DNA of 64,000 nucleotides. It comes from Aquibacillus rhizosphaerae (GTDB lineage Bacteria > Bacillota > Bacilli > Bacillales > Amphibacillaceae). The translations under genes and the position numbers were made by a program. The stretch lies in assembly GCF_030282825.1 (NCBI RefSeq), contig NZ_JASTZU010000001.1:62001-126000 (forward strand), given 5' to 3'. How positions within the stretch are numbered: position 1 is the first letter of the stretch; each line of letters begins with the position of its first letter. The notes under the pieces are model-generated. The model had not been told where the DNA came from. It ran no database searches and was given only the letters and a program-made list of their open reading frames with translations. This document shows, piece by piece, positions 52,756 through 62,784 of the stretch.

Positions 52756-53514
52756 ATGATCGATATCAATTGTCAGATATTACACGGTTTTGATAATGGT
52801 GCGAAACACAGTGAAGAAAGCATTGCGATAGCAAGAGAAGCGGTCAAACAAGGGGTTGATACAATTATTGCAACACCTACCCATACAAGTGGTGATTTCC
52901 ATCGTTTTAAATTGGAAACAGTTAATCAGGTGAATATAATTAATCAACGTCTGAGTGAGGAAAACATTCCGTTAACGGTTTTACCTGGACAAATCGCTCC
53001 TATAGATGAAGAGTTACTTACCAACATAAACGAGAATGTTCTGTTTATAAATGAAATAAGCAGTTACTTGTTATTAGAATTACCACCCAATGATATTCCT
53101 CATTATACGAGACAGTTAATCTTTGATATGCAAATACAAGGATATAAACCAATTATCGTTCATCCAGAACGAAACCAACAAATGATGTCAGAACCAAATC
53201 AATTATATGAATTAGTAAGACAAGGTGCTTTAGTCCAATTATCTGCTCAAAGCATAACGGGAGAACACGGGAAAAAAGTGTATAAATTAGCTCATGAGTT
53301 TATGGAAAACAATTTAGCTCACTTTATTGGATCGGAAGCGAATAATCAAGATGACTATCTATTGGAGCAAGCCTTAAAAGTAATTAAGAAAAAATTCGAC
53401 AAAAGTACGGTTTCCTTCTTTGTAGAGAACCCTTTTTTGTTGATAAATGGCGAAACAGTGCTAGCGAATGAGCCTGTGCATATCACAAAGAAAAAAATAT
53501 TAGGAATTCTATAA
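52756..53514 (+). CDS. CpsB/YwqE-type phosphatase homolog, copy 2 (probable pseudoenzyme)
   Basis: A 252-residue paralog. It has lost most metal ligands: DINCQ instead of DIHCH, FDNGA instead of VDDGA, ATPTH instead of ATPHH, GQIAP instead of GQETR, and SEANNQ instead of SDAHNT. HPERN is kept. The frame is intact and the rest of the sequence is conserved, including the C-terminal KKKILGIL, so it is probably expressed but not catalytic. RBS GGAGG. Confidence 0.85.
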   Translation: MIDINCQILHGFDNGAKHSEESIAIAREAVKQGVDTIIATPTHTSGDFHRFKLETVNQVNIINQRLSEENIPLTVLPGQIAPIDEELLTNINENVLFINEISSYLLLELPPNDIPHYTRQLIFDMQIQGYKPIIVHPERNQQMMSEPNQLYELVRQGALVQLSAQSITGEHGKKVYKLAHEFMENNLAHFIGSEANNQDDYLLEQALKVIKKKFDKSTVSFFVENPFLLINGETVLANEPVHITKKKILGIL

Positions 53515-53718
53515 AACTTTAAAAATTCGTAAAATCAATTAGTGACTCAAGTTGGAAACACTTTCACAAATATTTAGTCATATTTAACCAGAAAAGCCAT
53601 ATGATTCAACATAATGTGACAATGTTTTCTATTTAGTTTCATGCAATTCCCTGTTATAATTACACTAATGTTGTTTAATTGGAAACGTAGACAATTAACT
53701 TATTAGGATGTGAAGTTG

Positions 53719-54486
53719 ATGATCGATATACATTGTCATATTTTGCCGAGTGTAGATGATGGTGCCAAGCATTTCGAAGATAGTATTGCGATGGCAAAAC
53801 AAGCAGTCAATCAAGGGATTGATACGATCATTGCAACACCACATCATTTAAACGGAAGCTATGAGAATTATAAAATAGATATAATAGAAGATGTGAAATC
53901 TTTAAATGCAAGATTAGCAGAAGAAAAGATTCCATTAACTATTCTAGCAGGTCAAGAAACACGAATAAACGGAGAAATGATTGACGGTCTTGAGCGAGGA
54001 CACCTGTTGCCATTAAATGAAACAAGCGGATATTTATTCGTGGAACTTCCATCTAATAATGTTCCTCGATACACAAAACAACTCCTGTTTGATTTGCAGT
54101 TATATGGAGTAAAACCTATTATTGTCCACCCTGAAAGAAATAAAGAGTTAATAGAAAATCCAGATATATTATATGAATTTGTAAAGAATGGTACATTAAC
54201 ACAAGTAACTGCGGCGAGTGTGACAGGAAAATTCGGAAAGAAAATAAAAGAATTTAGTCATCAATTAATAGAATCCAACCTAACACACTTTGTTTCTTCC
54301 GATGCACACAACACAACGACGCGAGGTTTCTGTATGCAAGATGCCAACAATGAAATCAAAGAAACGTATGGTAGTTCAATGGTCTATTACTTCATGGAAA
54401 ATGCACAACTAGTAGCGAATGGAGAGCTAATAGTTGGGGATGTACCAGATCGAGTGAGAAAGAAGAAGTTTCTAGGTTTATTCTAA
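53719..54486 (+). CDS. CpsB/YwqE-type protein-tyrosine phosphatase, copy 3 (intact)
   Basis: A 255-residue manganese-dependent tyrosine phosphatase. The full set of family motifs is present: DIHCHILPSVDDGA, ATPHH, GQETRI, HPERN and SDAHNT. It should reverse autophosphorylation of the BY-kinase at 50147. The ATG at 53719 is preferred over a GTG at 53710. About 200 bases separate it from copy 2, so it may have its own promoter. Confidence 0.92.
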   Translation: MIDIHCHILPSVDDGAKHFEDSIAMAKQAVNQGIDTIIATPHHLNGSYENYKIDIIEDVKSLNARLAEEKIPLTILAGQETRINGEMIDGLERGHLLPLNETSGYLFVELPSNNVPRYTKQLLFDLQLYGVKPIIVHPERNKELIENPDILYEFVKNGTLTQVTAASVTGKFGKKIKEFSHQLIESNLTHFVSSDAHNTTTRGFCMQDANNEIKETYGSSMVYYFMENAQLVANGELIVGDVPDRVRKKKFLGLF

Positions 54487-54616
54487 AAACGGAATAACCT
54501 CCAAATTTCTACATTATCTTCGGGTGAGAAAGTCTTACAAGTTGATACCGTTGCTTGCTAGATTTATTTATGCTAAAGGTAAGTAAATCTAACAAGCGAT
54601 AATGAGTTAGCCATTC

Positions 54617-54666
54617 AACTAGTGAAGTAGATATGGAGAGTAGTAAACACTTCACTAGTTTTTATT
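54617..54666 (+). terminator. Terminator ahead of galU
   Basis: AACTAGTGAAG pairs with CTTCACTAGTT around a 22-base loop, then TTTATTG. The loop contains AGTAGATATGG, resembling an array core. Confidence 0.75.
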
Positions 54667-54706
54667 GTTTATATAGTTCTCAATAATGAACGGAAGGAAG
54701 GTTATA

Positions 54707-55588
54707 ATGAAAAAGATCAGAAAAGCAATTATTCCAGCGGCAGGTCTTGGTACAAGATTCTTGCCAGCAACTAAAGCAATGCCGAAAGAAATGCTGCCAA
54801 TTGTGGATAAACCGACGATCCAATACATAGTGGAAGAAGCGGTTGCATCAGGAATTGAAGATATAATTATTGTAACAGGTAAAGGAAAACGTGCGATTGA
54901 GGATCATTTTGACAATGCACCTGAATTAGAACGCAACCTTCTAGAAAAAGGAAAATTAGATTTACTTGAAAGAGTGCAGCATTCATCAAATCTTGCTGAT
55001 ATTCACTATATACGACAGAAAGAACCAAAAGGTCTTGGACATGCGGTTTGGTCAGCGCGTAACTTTATTGGAGACGAGCCATTTGCAGTATTATTAGGTG
55101 ATGATATCGTTCAAAGTGATGTCCCATGTTTAAAGCAACTAATAAACCAATATGAAGAAACACAATCATCTGTCATCGGTGTACAACAAGTAGACGACGA
55201 TCAAACACACCGTTATGGAATTGTTGATCCGAATACAATGGAAGGGCGTCGTTATCAAGTTAATAACTTTGTTGAAAAACCGGAAAAAGGAACAGCTCCA
55301 TCAAACTTAGCAATAATGGGTCGTTATGTATTCACACCAGAAATATTCCGTTTCTTAGAAAAACAAGAGATTGGTGCTGGTGGAGAAATTCAATTAACTG
55401 ATGCCATTCAACATTTGAACCAAATTCAAAAAGTATATGCATATGATTTTGAAGGTGTACGTCATGATGTTGGTGAGAAACTTGGGTTCATAAAAACAAC
55501 AATTGAATTCGCCTTGCAAAATAAAGAAATTGGTGCTGATGTAGAAAAGATACTTAGAGAATTATTACCACAAGAAGTGAAAAATTAA
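54707..55588 (+). CDS. galU: UTP-glucose-1-phosphate uridylyltransferase
   Basis: A 293-residue enzyme making UDP-glucose from UTP and glucose-1-phosphate. The nucleotide-binding start [21 protein letters not shown] is reduced here to [16 protein letters not shown], and the FVEKP and [10 protein letters not shown] motifs are present. It supplies UDP-glucose to the Ugd encoded next and to other sugar pathways. The start is the ATG at 54707, after GGAAGG. Confidence 0.96.
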   Translation: MKKIRKAIIPAAGLGTRFLPATKAMPKEMLPIVDKPTIQYIVEEAVASGIEDIIIVTGKGKRAIEDHFDNAPELERNLLEKGKLDLLERVQHSSNLADIHYIRQKEPKGLGHAVWSARNFIGDEPFAVLLGDDIVQSDVPCLKQLINQYEETQSSVIGVQQVDDDQTHRYGIVDPNTMEGRRYQVNNFVEKPEKGTAPSNLAIMGRYVFTPEIFRFLEKQEIGAGGEIQLTDAIQHLNQIQKVYAYDFEGVRHDVGEKLGFIKTTIEFALQNKEIGADVEKILRELLPQEVKN

Positions 55589-55616
55589 ACCTAAAATACA
55601 ACTTGGGGGATAAAAA

Positions 55617-56942
55617 ATGAAAATTTCTGTAGTAGGTACAGGGTACGTAGGACTTGTTACTGGTGTCAGTTTGTCAGAAATCGGACATACCGTTACATGT
55701 ATTGATATCGATGAAAACAAAGTTAATAAAATGAGGCAAGGGAAGTCACCAATTTATGAGCCTGGCTTAGATGAAATGATGACGAAGAATATAGAATCAA
55801 ATCGCCTTTTCTTTACAACTGATCATAAACAAGGTTTTGAAGGTGCAGATGTAATTTATATTGCTGTTGGTACACCAGAAAAAGAAGACGGATCTGCAAA
55901 TCTTGCATTTGTTGAACAGGTTGCGAAAGATATTGCGACGAATATTAAAAAGGATACAATTGTTGTTACGAAGAGTACGGTTCCTGTTGGTACCAATCAT
56001 AAAGTTAAACAAATCATTCATATCAATCTAGTCAATGATGTCAAAGTAGATATTGTTTCGAATCCAGAGTTCTTAAAAGAGGGCTCAGCAATTGAGGATT
56101 CCTTTCACGGAGATCGCATTGTCGTTGGATCAGAAAGCGCGCAAGCTGCAGATATAATAGAAGAAATCAATAAACCATTTGGTGTAACTGTCTATAAAAC
56201 GGACATCCGCAGTGCAGAGATGATTAAATATGCATCCAATGCATTTTTAGCTACTAAAATTAGCTTCATCAATGAAATATCAAACATTTGTGAACGCGTC
56301 GATGCCAATGTTGAAGAAGTAGCAGAAGGTATGGGTATGGACAAGCGAATTGGTTCTCAATTTTTAAAAGCAGGAATTGGATATGGAGGCTCGTGCTTCC
56401 CGAAAGACACCAAAGCACTAATACAAATTGCAGGAAACGTTGATTATGAGTTTGAATTATTAAAAGGTGTCGTAAATGTAAATAAGAAACAACAAGCATT
56501 ATTACTTAATAAATTAAATGAAAGATTACCAGACCTTAAAGGTAAAAGAATTGCATTGTTAGGATTAGCATTTAAACCAAATACAGATGACATGAGAGAA
56601 GCAGCTTCTATTGTTGTTACAGAAAACCTAATAAAAGCTGGTGCAGAGATTGTTGCTTTTGATCCAATTGCGACAGAAAATGCAAAGACTTTATTAAGTG
56701 AAAAAGTTAATTACGCTGAGTCAGCAGAAGAAGCTATTAAAGGCAGTGATGCAGCATTGATTTTAACAGAGTGGGATGAGATAAAAAATGTTAATCGTGA
56801 AGTGTTTGACACGATGAATTACCCACTTGTGATTGACGGTAGGAACTGTTTTAAATTGGAAGAGATGAGAGAGCGAAGAGTTGAATATCATTCAGTTGGT
56901 AGGCCGTCGATTAATAATGACTTTAAAAAAATATATGCCTAG
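55617..56942 (+). CDS. ugd: UDP-glucose 6-dehydrogenase
   Basis: A 441-residue NAD-dependent enzyme that oxidises UDP-glucose to UDP-glucuronate (TuaD/Ugd family). It has the NAD-binding GTGYVGLVTG, the catalytic Cys in YGGSCFPKD, and the C-terminal LGLAFKPNTDDMREA. Together with GalU it implies an acidic (uronate-containing) polysaccharide. BY-kinases are known to activate this class by phosphorylation. RBS GGGGG. Confidence 0.96.
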   Translation: MKISVVGTGYVGLVTGVSLSEIGHTVTCIDIDENKVNKMRQGKSPIYEPGLDEMMTKNIESNRLFFTTDHKQGFEGADVIYIAVGTPEKEDGSANLAFVEQVAKDIATNIKKDTIVVTKSTVPVGTNHKVKQIIHINLVNDVKVDIVSNPEFLKEGSAIEDSFHGDRIVVGSESAQAADIIEEINKPFGVTVYKTDIRSAEMIKYASNAFLATKISFINEISNICERVDANVEEVAEGMGMDKRIGSQFLKAGIGYGGSCFPKDTKALIQIAGNVDYEFELLKGVVNVNKKQQALLLNKLNERLPDLKGKRIALLGLAFKPNTDDMREAASIVVTENLIKAGAEIVAFDPIATENAKTLLSEKVNYAESAEEAIKGSDAALILTEWDEIKNVNREVFDTMNYPLVIDGRNCFKLEEMRERRVEYHSVGRPSINNDFKKIYA

Positions 56943-56972
56943 AAAATTCAATTAGAAAGTTGGTGAACGTAA

Positions 56973-57662
56973 TTGTCAGTGACAACTTCTAACGAAAGCA
57001 CAGCTTCACAACAAGTGCAAAGTGTACCATTTAAAAAGATAGATACTAATGCTAGTAAAGCATACTTATATAGTAAAAGATTAATGGATTTTATATCGGC
57101 TTTACTAGGAATAGTCTTCTTATCACCATTATTCCTGTTAGTTGCTTTAATTATTAAAGTAGAAGATAGAAAAGGACCTATTTTATTTAAACAGATACGA
57201 ATCGGTGAAGATGGCAAAGAATTTTATATGTACAAATTTCGCTCAATGGTTTCAAATGCAGAAGAACTAAAAGCATCTCTAATGGAACAAAACGAAGTAG
57301 ATGGTCCTGTATTTAAGATTAAAGATGACCCGCGTGTGACTAAAATAGGTAAGTTTATTAGAAAGACTAGTATTGATGAATTACCACAATTGATGAATGT
57401 ATTAAAAGGTGAGATGAGTTTAGTAGGACCAAGACCAGCCCTACCGGATGAAGTAGCTCAATATACCATTTATGAAAGACAACGATTGAAGGTAAAACCT
57501 GGATTGACTTGTTATTGGCAGGTTAGTGGACGAAGTAATGTTAGTTTTTATGAGTGGGTTGAGATGGATTTACAGTATATTCATGATAGGAATTTGTTAG
57601 TGGATGTGAAGTTGGTATTTAAAACGGTTGTGGTTTTGTTTGGGTCTAGGGATGCATACTAA
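56973..57662 (+). CDS. Undecaprenyl-phosphate sugar phosphotransferase (initiating transferase)
   Basis: A 229-residue initiating sugar transferase of the EpsL/WcaJ-core type. One membrane segment (about 42-62) is followed by the catalytic domain: KRLMDFISALLGI, MYKFRSM, KTSIDELPQ and LVGPRPALP. It moves a sugar phosphate onto the lipid carrier to start repeat-unit synthesis. The start is TTG at 56973 after GGTGA, with no better ATG nearby. Confidence 0.93.
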   Translation: MSVTTSNESTASQQVQSVPFKKIDTNASKAYLYSKRLMDFISALLGIVFLSPLFLLVALIIKVEDRKGPILFKQIRIGEDGKEFYMYKFRSMVSNAEELKASLMEQNEVDGPVFKIKDDPRVTKIGKFIRKTSIDELPQLMNVLKGEMSLVGPRPALPDEVAQYTIYERQRLKVKPGLTCYWQVSGRSNVSFYEWVEMDLQYIHDRNLLVDVKLVFKTVVVLFGSRDAY

Positions 57663-57708
57663 ATTAATAAAATCACATCAGATGTTAGCAATTGAGAAGG
57701 GGTTTATT

Positions 57709-58956
57709 ATGGGATACAATGTTTTATTTTTTCCATGGAGAGATTGGGATTCAATGCAAAAGGAAGGTTTTAGGACAAGGGAAGCAAATCTCTTAATTGC
57801 AATGATGAAAAATCCTGAGATTAATAAGGTTCTTTGTATTAATAGGTCAAAAAAGCCATTTTATATACAAAAACTTATTGAATTTAAAAATGGTGGTGAG
57901 TTTGAGAAAGGGAAACAATTCAAAAATGAAGTGGACAATGTTTTCCAACCATCAGTGAACTATTCAAGTGGTTTTTCCAACCTTATTCAAGTTGATGAAA
58001 AATTATATGTGTTAAACATTAATTATCATATTCCAAATCCAAAAGGAAATAAGTTAGAAACATATAATTTTTTTAAAAATTTATTATATAAAGAGGTAAA
58101 TAAAGCGATTAGTGCAATTGGTTTTACGCATTATCTTACATGGTGTTTCGATCTTACAAGAATAGACATTGCAAATAAATTAAAACAAGAGAAACTTATA
58201 TTTGATTCTATTGATAATTTATTGGAGCATGACCAAAATCGAAAGGATTACAAACATTTATCAGAAATGTATAAAGTTGCTGAAGAAAATGCAGACGTTG
58301 TCTTTACAGTTTCTCGAGAAATAAAGGAAACATTATTTTCAAAACATATAAACACTCATTATATACCAAACGCAATAAATTTGGACTTATATAAAAGTAA
58401 GACATGGAGTAGACCAACCGATTTACCAAATGGAAAACCCATAGTAGGCTATATTGGATTGATGCAAGAAAGAATTGATTTGGAGATTATTGGGGATACT
58501 ATTAAAAAAAATAACGGAATTAACTATGTATTTATTGGTCCAATACTGTCAAAAAAATATTTTAGAGATTTAAGAAGATATAGTAATGTATATCTTTTAG
58601 GTGCGAAGCATCATTCATTAATACCTAGCTACTTAAATTATTTTGACATATGTATTATACCTCATAAAGTAAATAAATTCACTGAATCTATGAATCCATT
58701 AAAATTGTACGAATATCTTGCTGCGGGAAAAGAGGTTGTTACAACTCCTGTTCCTCCTTCAGAAGATTACAAAGATGTAATTCATATAGCACATGATGAA
58801 AATCAATTTTCTCAAATTATTAATGGAATAGTTAATAAACCGTATAATGAATTTAGTAGGAAAGAAATTATTGAATCAGTAAATGCTCAAGATTGGAATT
58901 CAAGGTTGAATAATATGCTTAAGATAATTCAAGGAGAAGGAGAATCTGATGCATAA
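57709..58956 (+). CDS. Glycosyltransferase (GT-B, family 1/4-like)
   Basis: A 415-residue cytosolic glycosyltransferase. The C-terminal half holds the nucleotide-sugar part: VGYIGLMQERIDLE and, later, NPLKLYEYLAAGKEVVTTP. It resembles TuaH-like teichuronic-acid transferases in general build. The start is the ATG at 57709 after GAAGGGG; a longer reading runs back into the preceding gene. Overlaps the next gene by 8 bases. Confidence 0.85.
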   Translation: MGYNVLFFPWRDWDSMQKEGFRTREANLLIAMMKNPEINKVLCINRSKKPFYIQKLIEFKNGGEFEKGKQFKNEVDNVFQPSVNYSSGFSNLIQVDEKLYVLNINYHIPNPKGNKLETYNFFKNLLYKEVNKAISAIGFTHYLTWCFDLTRIDIANKLKQEKLIFDSIDNLLEHDQNRKDYKHLSEMYKVAEENADVVFTVSREIKETLFSKHINTHYIPNAINLDLYKSKTWSRPTDLPNGKPIVGYIGLMQERIDLEIIGDTIKKNNGINYVFIGPILSKKYFRDLRRYSNVYLLGAKHHSLIPSYLNYFDICIIPHKVNKFTESMNPLKLYEYLAAGKEVVTTPVPPSEDYKDVIHIAHDENQFSQIINGIVNKPYNEFSRKEIIESVNAQDWNSRLNNMLKIIQGEGESDA

Positions 58957-60013
58957 GGGAGTAATAGTGGTAACAGTAACTTATGGACAACGATGGAAAA
59001 TTCTATGTGAAGTACTTGATAATATATTAGATATTGAGGAAATATACAAGGTAATTATAGTAGATAATAATTCGGAAGATGATATTTTTGAAATGTCACG
59101 TCAGATGTCTGAGAAAATTGATATTATTAAGATGAATAAAAATGAGGGATCAGCTAAAGGGTTCAAGGAAGGTATTATAAAAGCTATAGAATATAAAGAG
59201 TGTAAATATATTTGGTGTCTTGATGATGATAACAAACCTAAGAGTAATGCCTTAGAAGTGCTATTAGCTGAAGCGGAAAATAAAGCAATAGAATTAGAGG
59301 AGAAGCCAACTGCGTTACTCTCACTCAGGACTGATCGAAAAGAATATATAATGTCATCATTAAACAATGACGCTACTAAATTTTTCCCCGTGGAAAATAG
59401 TTTCTTGGGAATCCATTTTAAAACACTAGTTGCTAGGTTACTTAGAAAATTTAAAAATACAATTAGTGTAAATAATCAAAATAGTGAGTTTAATCAAGTT
59501 AATGTTCCAGTAGCACCATATGGTGGTTTGTTTTTTCATAAGCAACTGATTGATAAGATTTGGTTACCTAATGAAGCTTTTTATCTATATTCAGATGATT
59601 ATGAATTCACTTATAGAATTACAAAAAAGGGAGGGAAAATACTATTAGTTCCTGATAGTAAAATAATTGATATAGATAAGACTTGGTTTGTTAAAAGTAA
59701 TAATGGGTTTCTGCTCTCTTTATTTACAAGTGATTCTGACCTAAGGATATATTACAGTATTAGGAATAGAGTTTTCTTTGAAAGAAAAGATCTTGTAAAT
59801 AACATAAAAATTCATAATATAAATAAGCTTATATTTCTTTCTATAACTTTTGTTCTTAGTATTTATTTTAAAAATAAGGATAGAAGAAGTTTAATTAAAC
59901 ACGCAATAAAAGATGGGTTAGAAGGTAACCTAGGACAATTGCAAGTCAGGGATAATACAATAACCACACTATATTTAGAAAAATATGTAAATGAGGATGA
60001 AAGTAATGACTAA
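58949..60013 (+). CDS. Family 2 glycosyltransferase (galactofuranosyl/rhamnosyl type)
   Basis: A 354-residue GT-A enzyme. It has the N-terminal IVTVTYGQ-like start, VDNNSEDD, and the metal-binding DxD as WCLDDDN. The acceptor-side motif YSDDYEFTYRI is typical of GlfT- and WbbL-like GT2 enzymes. It overlaps the genes on both sides, consistent with tight coupling. Donor sugar unknown. Confidence 0.87.
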   Translation: MHKGVIVVTVTYGQRWKILCEVLDNILDIEEIYKVIIVDNNSEDDIFEMSRQMSEKIDIIKMNKNEGSAKGFKEGIIKAIEYKECKYIWCLDDDNKPKSNALEVLLAEAENKAIELEEKPTALLSLRTDRKEYIMSSLNNDATKFFPVENSFLGIHFKTLVARLLRKFKNTISVNNQNSEFNQVNVPVAPYGGLFFHKQLIDKIWLPNEAFYLYSDDYEFTYRITKKGGKILLVPDSKIIDIDKTWFVKSNNGFLLSLFTSDSDLRIYYSIRNRVFFERKDLVNNIKIHNINKLIFLSITFVLSIYFKNKDRRSLIKHAIKDGLEGNLGQLQVRDNTITTLYLEKYVNEDESND

Positions 60014-61166
60014 TGTATTCATTATCGGTTCAAAAGGGATACCTGCAAAATATGGAGGATTTGAAACATTTGTTGAAAACCTTACTAGTAGAAATGAAAA
60101 TCCTGATATAAGGTATCATATTGCATGTTTATCCGAAGATTCAGACGAAGAATATATATATAATAACTCAAGATGTTTTAATGTTAAGGTGCCAAACATT
60201 GGTAGTGCCAAGGCTGTTCTTTATGATTTAATAAGCTTAAAGAAGTCTATCGAATATATAAAAAAAAATAATATACAAGATTCAATAATATATGTATTAA
60301 CTTGCAGAATTGGTCCTTTTCTTGTTTTATTCAAAAAACAAATTGAAAAATATAAAATTAAACTATGTGTTAACCCCGATGGAAATGAGTGGAAAAGAAG
60401 TAAATGGAATAAGGGTGTTAAAAAATATTGGAAGTACTCTGAAAAGTTGTCAATTAAAAATATAAGAAATGTAATCTGTGATTCTAAGGGCATAGAAAAA
60501 TATATAAACGAAGAGTATTCTAGTTATTCTCCAATTACTTATTTTATACCGTATGGAGCTGAATTAACCTCGTCCAGACTTACTGATAAATCCCAAGAAT
60601 TAAAAAGATTCTATAATGAACACAAGGTTAAGAAGAATGAGTTTTATTTAGTAGTTGGAAGATTTGTTCCAGAAAACAATATACAAACAATTATAAAAGA
60701 GTTTATAAATTCAGATACAAGCAAAGATCTAATAATTATATCAAATGTAGAAAAGAATAAATTTTATAATCAACTGTTAGACGAAACGAAATTTGATTTA
60801 GACAAAAAAGTTAAATTTGTCGGTACGATTTACGATCAGGAGTTACTTAAGAAGATAAGAGAAGATGCCTTTGCTTATATTCATGGACATGAAGTTGGTG
60901 GCACAAATCCCTCGTTACTTGAAGCATTAGCCAGTACAAAAATTAATCTTCTTTATAATGTTAATTTCAATAGAGAAGTTGGAGGAGACAGTGCTCTATA
61001 TTTTAGTAAGGATGACTATGACCTTAAGAATTTAATTGGTAAAGTAGAAGATTTTGAATGTAATGATATAAGAAAGTACGCGGGAAAAGCTAAAGAAAGA
61101 ATTCGAGAAGAGTATAATTGGTCTGACGTAGTCAATTCATACGAACAGTTATTTCTAAGTATATGA
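60006..61166 (+). CDS. Glycosyltransferase with DUF1972 N-terminal domain
   Basis: A 386-residue GT-B enzyme. It opens with VFIIGSKGIPAKYGGFETFV, the DUF1972 signature found in rhamnosyltransferases of polysaccharide clusters. The C-terminal half has the donor site with GHEVGGTNPSLLEALA. The start is the ATG at 60006 after GAGGATG, overlapping the preceding stop by 8 bases. Confidence 0.88.
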   Translation: MTNVFIIGSKGIPAKYGGFETFVENLTSRNENPDIRYHIACLSEDSDEEYIYNNSRCFNVKVPNIGSAKAVLYDLISLKKSIEYIKKNNIQDSIIYVLTCRIGPFLVLFKKQIEKYKIKLCVNPDGNEWKRSKWNKGVKKYWKYSEKLSIKNIRNVICDSKGIEKYINEEYSSYSPITYFIPYGAELTSSRLTDKSQELKRFYNEHKVKKNEFYLVVGRFVPENNIQTIIKEFINSDTSKDLIIISNVEKNKFYNQLLDETKFDLDKKVKFVGTIYDQELLKKIREDAFAYIHGHEVGGTNPSLLEALASTKINLLYNVNFNREVGGDSALYFSKDDYDLKNLIGKVEDFECNDIRKYAGKAKERIREEYNWSDVVNSYEQLFLSI

Positions 61167-61225
61167 CCTCAAATATTCTTTGTAATTACCTGTATTAGGA
61201 CATTAATTTAAAAAGGAAGATTATT

Positions 61226-61249
61226 ATGGTAAGGTTTTGGATGCTATGA
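61226..61249 (+). CDS. Seven-codon leader frame before the polymerase gene
   Basis: ATG GTA AGG TTT TGG ATG CTA TGA, with a good ribosome-binding site (AAAGGAAG, 61213-61220). Its TGA overlaps the ATG of the next gene (ATGA). It may serve to load ribosomes for a polymerase start that lacks its own strong site. Possibly not a functional peptide. Confidence 0.4.
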   Translation: MVRFWML

Positions 61250-62682
61250 CAACACTTTCAATGAATCGGAATAAAATTTCTATAAATCTAGTTGTAATTC
61301 TAGTGATATTCACTTCAATAACAATAGGAGTATTAGTTCCTTTGATTGGTATTTATTCACTAGCAATAATAATAATACCAATAATTGGTATTGCGCTTTA
61401 CAAAGCTAAATTGAATTCTAATATTGCGATAGTCTTATTGATTTTCACTATATATGTTAACTTATTTCAGCCTCTTAGTATATTCCCGGTGTTATCATTA
61501 TTAGTAGATGGTTTTGCGTTCTACTTGGTAGCAAAACACTTTATTTCAAATGGCATTAATAAAAAATATAGATTCTGGCTTGGAATTGTTATCTTATTTA
61601 TAACTATTTCATTTTTACAAGTCTTTAACCCTAATATACCATCAATATCAGCTGGGATAGAGGGTTTTAGAAAAACCTCTTTTGCTTTTATTTATTTCTT
61701 TATTGGTTTAATCGCATTCTCATCAGTAAAACAAATAAAAAAGATAATTTTTACGTTATCAATTAGCTCTTTAATAGTGTTACTTTATGGAATTAAACAA
61801 TACTTGTTCCCCTCGAATTTTGATTCTTTATACCTAAACTCGAATGATGCAGGTATCTATACTGGAATGCTCTTTGGGGAATCAAGAGCAACGTCAATTT
61901 TTTCAGGACCATTTCATTTTGGTATGTTTGCTGCTGTGATTTCAGTAATTAATCTGTATTTAATGAAAACAGCCAAAACAAGTAAAATGAAGATTATTTT
62001 CTTTTTATTGATGGCTATTTCAATATTTGCTTGCTATGGAACGTTAACTAGAACAAACTTGTTAGCCATGATTGGTGCACTATTTTTAAGTTTATTATTA
62101 TCAGTACCCTTTAAAAAAGTACTAGTAATTTTCCCAATAATATTTATTATTATAGTTTCAATAATAAATATTATTGCTCTCTATGGAACAACTTTAATCA
62201 ACTCAGAGAATAAATTTATCAGACTAGTAGGTACTATAGGAGAATTTTCCCAAGATAGTAGACTTTTAGGAAGAGTTGATGGCTGGGAAGAAATCTATTC
62301 TTTGTTTTTAAAACAACCAATCGCGGGATATGGTACGGGTTCTGCTGGAGATACTCTTCAATATATGTACGATTTTGAATATCATGTTACAAGCCATAAC
62401 TTTTTTCTAAAGATATTAATGGAAACAGGAATAGTGGGTTTTTTACTAATAACAATTTTTTTAAGTGCAGTTTTTTATTCCTTGATTAAACAAATTTTAA
62501 CTGAAAGTGATGTTCACCTAAAAAATTTATTGATATGTTGTTTCTCAATTTTTATAATCTTTCTGATTAATATACCAGTTGGTTCAAGTATTGAAGCATT
62601 ACCCTCCTCAAGTTTGATTATGCTATTCGTAGGAATAGGTCTAAATATTGTTAAGAATATAAACAAGTATAAAAGTTTGTAG
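61246..62682 (+). CDS. Wzy/O-antigen-ligase-type polysaccharide polymerase
   Basis: A 478-residue integral membrane protein with about ten to twelve membrane segments and a large outer loop after the middle. The loop contains SRLLGRVDGWEEIYSLF and the GYGTGSAGD, HNFFLKILMETGIVGF motif of O-antigen ligase/polymerase (Wzy_C) proteins. It should join lipid-linked repeat units outside the membrane. The start is the ATG at 61246, coupled to a short leader frame. No Wzx flippase is seen before the window ends. Confidence 0.88.
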   Translation: MTTLSMNRNKISINLVVILVIFTSITIGVLVPLIGIYSLAIIIIPIIGIALYKAKLNSNIAIVLLIFTIYVNLFQPLSIFPVLSLLVDGFAFYLVAKHFISNGINKKYRFWLGIVILFITISFLQVFNPNIPSISAGIEGFRKTSFAFIYFFIGLIAFSSVKQIKKIIFTLSISSLIVLLYGIKQYLFPSNFDSLYLNSNDAGIYTGMLFGESRATSIFSGPFHFGMFAAVISVINLYLMKTAKTSKMKIIFFLLMAISIFACYGTLTRTNLLAMIGALFLSLLLSVPFKKVLVIFPIIFIIIVSIINIIALYGTTLINSENKFIRLVGTIGEFSQDSRLLGRVDGWEEIYSLFLKQPIAGYGTGSAGDTLQYMYDFEYHVTSHNFFLKILMETGIVGFLLITIFLSAVFYSLIKQILTESDVHLKNLLICCFSIFIIFLINIPVGSSIEALPSSSLIMLFVGIGLNIVKNINKYKSL

Positions 62683-62784
62683 ACGTATATCTATATAGTA
62701 TTTATATAATATAAACTGTTTTTATAGGTAAAGCCTATATTTTTCCTTTATACCTGATTATTATTTTTCAGAAAAGAGGTAAAC

